Shown here piece by piece: positions 58,392-64,000 of a DNA stretch of 64,000 nucleotides (positions are counted from its first letter, which is position 1; each line of letters opens with the position of its first letter). A program made the translations under genes and the position numbers. The notes beneath the pieces are model-generated. The model worked only from the letters and a program-made list of their open reading frames with translations, ran no database searches and was not told the DNA's origin. This stretch comes from Microbacterium festucae (GTDB lineage: Bacteria > Actinomycetota > Actinomycetes > Actinomycetales > Microbacteriaceae), in assembly GCF_025421715.1 (NCBI RefSeq), contig NZ_JAOEFC010000001.1:1178001-1242000 (forward strand), written 5' to 3'.

Positions 58392-58952
58392 GTGAACGTG
58401 TGGTGGCGGACCCTGCTGACGATCTGGCGCGCGAAGGTGCTGCTGCGCCGTCGTGGCCCCATCCCGCCGCACTCGGTGGGCCGCCTGCGGCTGCGCACCC
58501 TGCCCACCGACATCGACCTGCTGATGCACATGAACAACGGCCGCTACGCGTCGCTGTTCGACCTCGGCCGGTTCGACCTGCTCATCCGCACCGGACTGTG
58601 GGATGCCATGAACGCCCACGACTGGTATGCGGTGGTGGCCAGCGAGACGGTCACCTTCCGCAAGTCGCTGCAGCTCTGGCAGCGCTTCACCGTCGAGTCG
58701 CGCCTGTACGGGCACGACGACAAGGCGGTCTACCAGATCCACCGCGCCGTGGTGAAGGGCGAGGTGTACGCCGAGATGATCGTGCGCGCGCGGTTCCTGC
58801 GCAAGGGCGGCGGCGTCGTCAACACCGACGAACTGTTCGCCGCGCTGGGCCGCCCCGACGACCTGCCGCCGCTGCCGGAGTGGATCCCCGCCTGGGCCGC
58901 CGGCGCGGCCCTGCCCTCGACCCGCGCCGAGGCCCCCAGCACCTGGGACTGA
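58392..58952 (+). CDS. Hotdog-fold acyl-CoA thioesterase-like protein (THEM6 type)
   Basis: 186 residues from GTG 58392, which begins just before the first conserved helix (VNVWWRTLLTIWRAK). Hotdog motif 'LPTDIDLLMHMNNGRYASLFDLGRFDLL', followed by 'VVASETVTFRKSLQLWQRF' and 'HRAVVKGEVYAEMIVRARFL'. The Asp-Asn pattern is that of 4-hydroxybenzoyl-CoA-type thioesterases. The frame is open further upstream but without family similarity. Probably hydrolyses acyl-CoA in line with the surrounding beta-oxidation genes. Confidence 0.88.
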   Translation: MNVWWRTLLTIWRAKVLLRRRGPIPPHSVGRLRLRTLPTDIDLLMHMNNGRYASLFDLGRFDLLIRTGLWDAMNAHDWYAVVASETVTFRKSLQLWQRFTVESRLYGHDDKAVYQIHRAVVKGEVYAEMIVRARFLRKGGGVVNTDELFAALGRPDDLPPLPEWIPAWAAGAALPSTRAEAPSTWD

Positions 58953-59048
58953 CCGGCGCGCCGACGCGGATCGGCGCGGGCCGGTGAGGGGTGCCGGACC
59001 CCGGTGCGGCGCCCGGCCGCGCGGGCGGCGCAGACGTAGGCTGGGCGC

Positions 59049-62000
59049 ATGCCGGACACCGCTCCCGCGGCGCCACAAGCGCCGCGCTCCGACCTGGCCG
59101 CGCAGGCGATCGACCTCGCGCAGCGCTGGGTGACCGCCTCGGCCTCCGTCGAGGTCGACCCCGCCGCCGCACGCCTGGCGGGCGTGCTGAAAGACCCGAA
59201 CGGTCTGCCGTTCACGATCGGGTTCGTCGACGGCGTCATGCGCCCCGAGAGCCTGGCCGCCGCCGCGGCCAACCTGCAGCGCGTCGCCCCCCTCGTGCCG
59301 GGCTTCCTGCCCTGGTACCTGCGCGGCGCCGTGCGCACCGGCGGCGCCGTGGCCCCCGTGCTCCCCACCCCGACCGTGCCCATCGCGCGGCGCGTGCTGC
59401 GCGAGATGGTGGGGCACCTGGTCGTCGACGCCCGCGACGACAAGCTCGGTCCGGCGATCGAGAAGCTGCGCGCCTCGGGCGCGCGCCTGAACCTCAACCT
59501 GCTGGGTGAGGCGGTGCTCGGCGAGCACGAGGCGCTGCGCCGACTCGACGGCATCCACGACCTCATCCGCCGCCCCGACGTCGACTACGTGTCGGTGAAG
59601 GTGTCGGCCATCGCCAGCCACATCTCGATGTGGGCCTTCGACGAGGTCGTCGACGCCGTCGTCGAACGGCTGCTGCCGCTGTACCTGACGGCATCCGGCG
59701 ACGCGACCTTCATCAACCTCGACATGGAGGAGTACCGCGACCTCGATCTGACGATCGCGGTGTTCACCCGCATCCTCGAAGACCCGCGGCTGGCGGGCCT
59801 CGAGGCCGGCATCGTGCTGCAGGCCTACCTGCCCGACGCGCGCCCCGCGCTGCGCGAGCTCACCGCGTGGGCGCGGCAGCGCGTGGCCGCCGGGGGCGCG
59901 CGCATCAAGGTGCGGCTCGTGAAGGGCGCGAACCTCGCCATGGAGCGGGTGGATGCCGTGATGCACGGCTGGGCGCTCGCCACCCACGCCTCCAAGCTCG
60001 ACTCGGATGCCGGCTACCTGCGCTGCCTCGACGACGCGCTCGACCCCCGCAACACCGCCGCCGTGCGCATCGGCGTTGCCGGCCACAACCTCTTCGACAT
60101 CGCCCACGCCTGGCTGCTGGCGGGGGAGCGGGGCGTGCGCGACGACATCGAGTTCGAGATGCTGCTCGGCATGGCGCAGGGCCAGGTCGAAGCCGTCGCC
60201 CGCGACGTCGGCCCCGTGCTGCTGTACGTGCCGGTCGTGCGCCCCGACGAGTTCGACGTCGCCATCAGCTACCTCGTGCGCCGCCTCGAAGAGAACGCGT
60301 CGAGCGACAACTTCCTCTCCGCCGCGTTCGACCTCGCCACCGACCCCGCCATGTTCGAGCGGGAGCGGGACCGGTTCGTCGCGTCGGTGGAGCGGGCCGC
60401 CGACCCCGCCCTGCCCGACGGGCCCCGCCGCACGCAGGACCGCGGCCTCCCTCCCGAGGCCCCGGCGCCCCGCCGCACCCGCGGCCCCGCCGACGACGAT
60501 GACGCACTCACCCAGGCGGTGCTCGGCATCGCCCGGTCGGCGGCGGCCGAGCCCGAAGAGACCCAGCCGCTGGCTCCCGGCGTGCAGGGGCAGATGTTCG
60601 GCGGCGCCGAGATCGTCGAGACCGCGGTCTTCTCCTCCCACGAGTCCGCCGAACGCGCCTACGGCGCCCCCGGCTTCGAGAACACGCCCGATTCCGACCC
60701 GGCGCTCCCGGCCAACCGGGCCTGGGCCCGCGGCATCCTCGGCCGGGTGGAGACCTCGGCCGCCGGCGAGGCGACCATTGCCGCCGCCCGTATCGACGAC
60801 GCTGACGCCCTCGAAGCCGCCGTCGCCCGCGTGCGCGCCGCCGCCGCCGCATGGGGCGCGCGCCCCGCTGCCGAACGATCGAGCGTGCTGCAGGCCGCCG
60901 CGGCCGCCCTCGAAGCCCGCCGCGGCGAGCTGATCGAGGTCGCCGCCTCCGAGACTGGCAAGGTCTTCGCCGAGGCCGACGTCGAGGTGAGCGAGGCCGT
61001 CGACTTCGCCGGCTACTACGCCGCCACCGCCCGTGAGCTCGACCGCGTCAGCGGCGCCGTGTTCGTGCCGGCCCGGCTCACCCTCGTCACCCCGCCGTGG
61101 AACTTCCCCATCGCGATCCCCGCCGGTGGAGTGCTGGCCGCTCTGGCCGCCGGTTCGGGCGTCGTCTTCAAGCCCGCACCGCAGGCCCGCCGCTGCGCCG
61201 CCGTCGTCGCGGAGGCGCTGTGGGAGGCCGGGGTGCCGCGCGACCTGCTCGCCCTCGTCGACCTCGACGAAGGCGCGCTCGGGCAGCGGCTGGTCGCCCA
61301 CCCGGACGTCGACCGCGTCATCCTCACCGGCGCGTGGGACACCGCCGCCCTGTTCCGCTCGTGGCGCCCCGACCTGCCTCTGCTGGCCGAGACCAGCGGC
61401 AAGAACGCCATGATCGTCATGCCCTCCGCCGACCTCGACCTCGCGGCATCCGATCTCGTGCGCAGCGCCTTCGGGCACGCCGGGCAGAAGTGCTCGGCTG
61501 CGTCGCTGGCGATCCTCGTCGGACCCGTCGCCCGCTCGGAGCGCTTCCGCCGGCAGCTCGTCGACGCCGCCCGGTCGCTGCGCGTCGGGCTGCCGTCCGA
61601 CCCGCTCAGCGAGGTCGGTCCCGTCATCGAGGCGCCGCGCGGCAAGCTGCAGTGGGCGCTGACCACCCTCGACGAGGGCGAGCAGTGGCTCGTCGAGCCG
61701 GCGCCGCAGCAGACCGCGCCCGAATACGCCGGGCGGCTGTGGAGTCCCGGCATCCGCGTCGGGGTGCAGCCGGGCTCGCGCACCCACCTGGAGGAGTTCT
61801 TCGGGCCGGTGCTGGGCGTGATGCACGCGCACTCGCTCTCGCACGCCATCGAACTGCAGAACCAGGTCGCCTACGGCCTGACCGCAGGGCTCTACACGCA
61901 GAGCCCCGACGACCTCGCGCTCTGGCTCGACCGGGTCGAGGCCGGCAACCTCTACGTCAACCGCGGCATCACCGGCGCCATCGTGCAGCGGCAGCCGTTC

Positions 62001-62759
62001 GGCGGCTGGAAGCGCTCGGCCGTCGGGCCCGGCACCAAGGCCGGCGGCCCCAACTACCTGATCGGCCTGGGCACCTGGCGGCCAACCACGGGCGCCGCCC
62101 CGTCGGCGACCCTGCACCTGCGCGGTCTCGACACCCGCATCACGTCGGTGATCGAGGCCGCCCAGCCGTCGCTGGACTACGAGGCCTTCGAGTGGCTGCG
62201 CCGCGGCGCCCTCTCCGACGCGATCGCCTGGGACCGCGAGTTCGGCCGCGTGCGCGACGTGTCGCAGCTGAAGGTCGAGCGGAACCTGTTCCGCTACCGG
62301 CCGGTGCCCGTCGCGATCCGCGCCACCGCCGACGCGGCGTGGAGCGCGGTGCTGCGGGTGGTCGTGGCCGGCGTCCGCGCGGGCGCGGCGATGACATTGA
62401 GCACGCCCGTCGGCATCCCGGCATCCGTCCGTCACGCCCTCGCCGGGCTCGACGTGCCGGTCTACCTCGACGACGACGACCAGTGGATGCAGCGCCTCAC
62501 CCGCCCCGCCGACCCGCTCGACCCCGCCGCCACCGGCCGCCCGGCGCGCGTGCGCCTCGTCGGCGGTGCCGATGCCGTCGCGCAGGTGCGCGCCCGCATC
62601 GCCGCGGCGACCGGCGGCGACCCCGACCTCGCCGTCTACGCGAACGAGGTCACCACCGCGGGGCGCATCGAGCTGCTGCCCTTCCTGCACGAGCAGGCGG
62701 TCACCATCACCGCGCACCGCTTCGGCAACCTCGACGACTGGTCGGCCGAGGTCATCTGA
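59049..62759 (+). CDS. putA: Bifunctional proline dehydrogenase / L-glutamate gamma-semialdehyde dehydrogenase
   Basis: 1236 residues. ProDH barrel about 25-430 ('VSVKVSAIASHISMWAFDEV', 'FINLDMEEYRDLDLT', 'IKVRLVKGANLAMERV', 'VAGHNLFDIAHAWLL'). ALDH domain about 560-1010 ('VTPPWNFPIAIPAGGVLAA', 'ILTGAWDTAALFRSW', 'LLAETSGKNAMIVMPSADLD', Cys in 'HAGQKCSAASLAILVG'). The C-terminal 200 residues include an ALDH-like tail used for substrate channelling and oligomerisation. It oxidises proline to glutamate with FAD and NAD. No DNA-binding RHH domain, so it is not a self-repressor. Confidence 0.95.
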   Translation: MPDTAPAAPQAPRSDLAAQAIDLAQRWVTASASVEVDPAAARLAGVLKDPNGLPFTIGFVDGVMRPESLAAAAANLQRVAPLVPGFLPWYLRGAVRTGGAVAPVLPTPTVPIARRVLREMVGHLVVDARDDKLGPAIEKLRASGARLNLNLLGEAVLGEHEALRRLDGIHDLIRRPDVDYVSVKVSAIASHISMWAFDEVVDAVVERLLPLYLTASGDATFINLDMEEYRDLDLTIAVFTRILEDPRLAGLEAGIVLQAYLPDARPALRELTAWARQRVAAGGARIKVRLVKGANLAMERVDAVMHGWALATHASKLDSDAGYLRCLDDALDPRNTAAVRIGVAGHNLFDIAHAWLLAGERGVRDDIEFEMLLGMAQGQVEAVARDVGPVLLYVPVVRPDEFDVAISYLVRRLEENASSDNFLSAAFDLATDPAMFERERDRFVASVERAADPALPDGPRRTQDRGLPPEAPAPRRTRGPADDDDALTQAVLGIARSAAAEPEETQPLAPGVQGQMFGGAEIVETAVFSSHESAERAYGAPGFENTPDSDPALPANRAWARGILGRVETSAAGEATIAAARIDDADALEAAVARVRAAAAAWGARPAAERSSVLQAAAAALEARRGELIEVAASETGKVFAEADVEVSEAVDFAGYYAATARELDRVSGAVFVPARLTLVTPPWNFPIAIPAGGVLAALAAGSGVVFKPAPQARRCAAVVAEALWEAGVPRDLLALVDLDEGALGQRLVAHPDVDRVILTGAWDTAALFRSWRPDLPLLAETSGKNAMIVMPSADLDLAASDLVRSAFGHAGQKCSAASLAILVGPVARSERFRRQLVDAARSLRVGLPSDPLSEVGPVIEAPRGKLQWALTTLDEGEQWLVEPAPQQTAPEYAGRLWSPGIRVGVQPGSRTHLEEFFGPVLGVMHAHSLSHAIELQNQVAYGLTAGLYTQSPDDLALWLDRVEAGNLYVNRGITGAIVQRQPFGGWKRSAVGPGTKAGGPNYLIGLGTWRPTTGAAPSATLHLRGLDTRITSVIEAAQPSLDYEAFEWLRRGALSDAIAWDREFGRVRDVSQLKVERNLFRYRPVPVAIRATADAAWSAVLRVVVAGVRAGAAMTLSTPVGIPASVRHALAGLDVPVYLDDDDQWMQRLTRPADPLDPAATGRPARVRLVGGADAVAQVRARIAAATGGDPDLAVYANEVTTAGRIELLPFLHEQAVTITAHRFGNLDDWSAEVI

Positions 62760-62878
62760 CCCCGCGGCCCCGTGGTTCGGGGGCGGGGCTGCGGTCGAGG
62801 GCTGGGCTTCGGGCCTCTGGGCTTCAGGAGGTCGAGGGCCCGCAGCCGAGCTCCAGGGGCCATTCGTTCGCGGCCGTC

Positions 62879-62959
62879 ACCATCCGTCGGAGCGGTGGGG
62901 CTGGTGGCCACGCGAGGAGCTGATGGGGCGGTGATCGCCCGGTCGGTCCGACGGATGGT
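62879..62959. repeat. Family B 81-bp inverted repeat, copy 2
   Basis: Arm accatccgtcgga (62879-62891) and complement tccgacggatggt (62947-62959). The 62760-63494 gap has no gene; it holds copies 2-4 in a tandem with 182- and 172-bp steps. 62760-62878 is GC-rich sequence without a feature I can name. Confidence 0.9.
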
Positions 62960-63060
62960 CGGCGCGGCGTCCCGAGGCGGGTCGGCGCCCCGAGGTCGGC
63001 GCCCGACCGTCCCGCTCGGCCGGGCGTGGCGGGGACGGCGCGGGGACGGCGCGGCGGCTC

Positions 63061-63141
63061 ACCATCCGTCGGAGCGGTGGGGCTGGTGGCCACTCGAGGG
63101 GCTGGTGGGGCGGTGAACGCCGGGTCGGTCCGACGGATGGT
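63061..63141. repeat. Family B 81-bp inverted repeat, copy 3
   Basis: Same length and orientation as copy 2. The spacers after copies 2 and 3 are also similar (both contain cgaccgtcc-gctcggccgggcgtggcgggg). Confidence 0.9.
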
Positions 63142-63232
63142 CGGCCTGGCGCCCCCGAGGCGGGTCGATGCCCCGAGCTCGGCGTTCGACCGTCCGGCTC
63201 GGCCGGGCGTGGCGGGGAGGGCGCGGCGGGTC

Positions 63233-63313
63233 ACCATCCGTCGGAACGGTGGGGCTGGTGGGCACCCAAGGGGCTGATGGGGTGGTGATCGCCCGGTCGG
63301 TCCGACGGATGGT
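63233..63313. repeat. Family B 81-bp inverted repeat, copy 4
   Basis: Third member of the tandem, 172 bp after copy 3. Loop close to copies 2 and 3 (gatggggtggtgatcgcccgg). Confidence 0.9.
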
Positions 63314-63458
63314 CGTCCCGGGGCCCGAGTGAGCCGTCGAGGCCGAGGCGGGCGTGCGTCCGTGCGCTGGAACGGGCCGGGGCGAGAGCGATGCGGTAGC
63401 CGGGGTGGCAGGCTGGGGATGACGGGTCTGATAGGTTTCCCCGACGAAGACGCCGCTG

Positions 63459-63470
63459 TGCAACGTTGTA
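63459..63470. promoter_or_regulatory. LacI-type operator before the last gene
   Basis: TGCAACGTTGTA, a CG-centred near-palindrome, 24 bases before the ATG. Suggests autoregulation by the LacI-family protein. Confidence 0.6.
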
Positions 63471-63494
63471 GAGTGGGCGCACGAAGGGGAGAGC

Positions 63495-64000
63495 ATGGCT
63501 GCGACGCTGCACGACGTGGCCCGCCTGGCGGGCGTGTCGATCAAGACGGTGTCGAACGTCATCAACGACTACCCCCATATCCGGCCGGCAACGCGCGACA
63601 AGGTCGAGCAGGCGATCGCCGAGCTCGGCTACACGCCGAACCTCACCGCCCGCAATCTGCGCTCGGGACGCAGCGGTGTCATCACACTCGCTGTCCCCGA
63701 CTTGGGGCTCGCCTACTTCGCCGAGCTGGCGGCGGAGGTGATCGCTGCGGCCGAGGGAGTGGGACTCGTCGTGACGATCGAGCAGACCGGCGGCGATCGA
63801 AACCGCGAGCTCGACTTGCTGCGCAGCCCGCGCCGCCAGTCCACCGACGGTCTCATCTTCAGCCCGCTGGGTATGGGGCAGGAAGACGTCGACGCATTGC
63901 GGGTGCCGTACCCGCTCGTCGTCCTCGGTGAGCGCATCTTCGACGGCCCCGCCGACCACGTGACGATGCGCAACGTCGAAGCCGCGCGTGCGGCGACGGA
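63495..64000 (+). CDS. LacI-family transcriptional regulator, N-terminal part
   Basis: Runs off the window after 168 codons. HTH 'TLHDVARLAGVSIKTVSNVI' and hinge 'LTARNLRSGRSGVITLAVPD', then the start of the effector domain ('LAYFAELAAEVIAAAEGVGL', 'DGLIFSPLGMG'). AAGGGGAGAG precedes ATG 63495. Target is probably a sugar operon beyond the window. Confidence 0.92.
   Translation, partial: MAATLHDVARLAGVSIKTVSNVINDYPHIRPATRDKVEQAIAELGYTPNLTARNLRSGRSGVITLAVPDLGLAYFAELAAEVIAAAEGVGLVVTIEQTGGDRNRELDLLRSPRRQSTDGLIFSPLGMGQEDVDALRVPYPLVVLGERIFDGPADHVTMRNVEAARAAT

Noticed and set aside
58377..62717. 1446-codon open frame opposite putA and the thioesterase
   Set aside because: Antisense shadow of two genes with clear motifs.

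Overview
The window is very GC-rich, with closely packed genes, frequent ATGA stop/start overlaps, GTG starts and extremely common GGATGCC/GGCATCC heptamers. Gene content (methylcitrate cycle, class-E-type LAXTG sorting signal, rhamnose operon with a fused RhaD-dehydrogenase, many acyl-CoA dehydrogenases) fits a Gram-positive actinobacterium, most likely Microbacteriaceae close to Microbacterium. I see no rRNA, tRNA, CRISPR array, insertion sequence or prophage. It looks like chromosomal catabolic territory.

Layout. 1-1.5 kb: end of an SDR gene, a VOC protein, a YbjQ-family protein and repeats. 1.5-7.9 kb (minus): beta-glucoside operon with LicT/BglG antiterminator, a readable RAT/terminator leader, PTS IIBCA, 6-phospho-beta-glucosidase and two HAD-IIB phosphatases. 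8.0-10.8 kb: rlmN, an aldo/keto reductase and a Nudix hydrolase. 11.0-14.6 kb: a five-gene type-VII-secretion-like cassette of unknown function. 15.1-16.2 kb: VOC protein and RNase HI. 16.3-21.0 kb (minus): livKGFHM ABC importer. 21.4-27.7 kb: LacI regulator and divergent L-rhamnose operon. 27.8-32.2 kb: GntR regulator plus prpDBC. 32.5-36.2 kb: large cell-wall-anchored nucleotidase. 36.3-39.5 kb (minus): acyl-CoA ligase and an alcohol dehydrogenase fused to GXWXG/DUF4334, divergent from a double TetR regulator. 40.9-41.8 kb: G-quadruplex motif and a 12-unit, 63-bp tandem hairpin array. 41.8-44.8 kb: enoyl-CoA hydratase, aldehyde dehydrogenase and a divergent TetR with a perfect operator. 45.1-50.9 kb (minus): beta-oxidation operon. 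51.0-54.2 kb: SDR, acyl-CoA dehydrogenase and APH-type kinase cassette. 54.2-57.8 kb: etfB, etfA and a membrane cytochrome b with an unusual N-terminus. 57.8-62.8 kb: GNAT, thioesterase, putA. 62.8-64.0 kb: repeats and the start of a LacI regulator.

How it works together. Most of the window turns plant-type carbon (beta-glucosides, rhamnose, short or branched acids, fatty or aromatic acids, proline) into central metabolites. Acyl-CoA dehydrogenase electrons should go to EtfBA and then, by inference from the one-base overlap, to the adjacent membrane cytochrome b. The livK and fadD promoters are near copies of each other, which suggests the 'branched-chain amino acid' importer and the acyl-CoA ligase share a regulon.

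The most unusual layer is non-coding. At least four families of dispersed inverted repeats (57, 81-83, 33-39 and 71 bp) fill intergenic and intercistronic gaps, plus the 63-bp array. Clustered copies of two of these unrelated families recur about every 172 bp. One copy sits on the rhaB ribosome-binding region and two are translated as the N-terminus of a nitronate monooxygenase.
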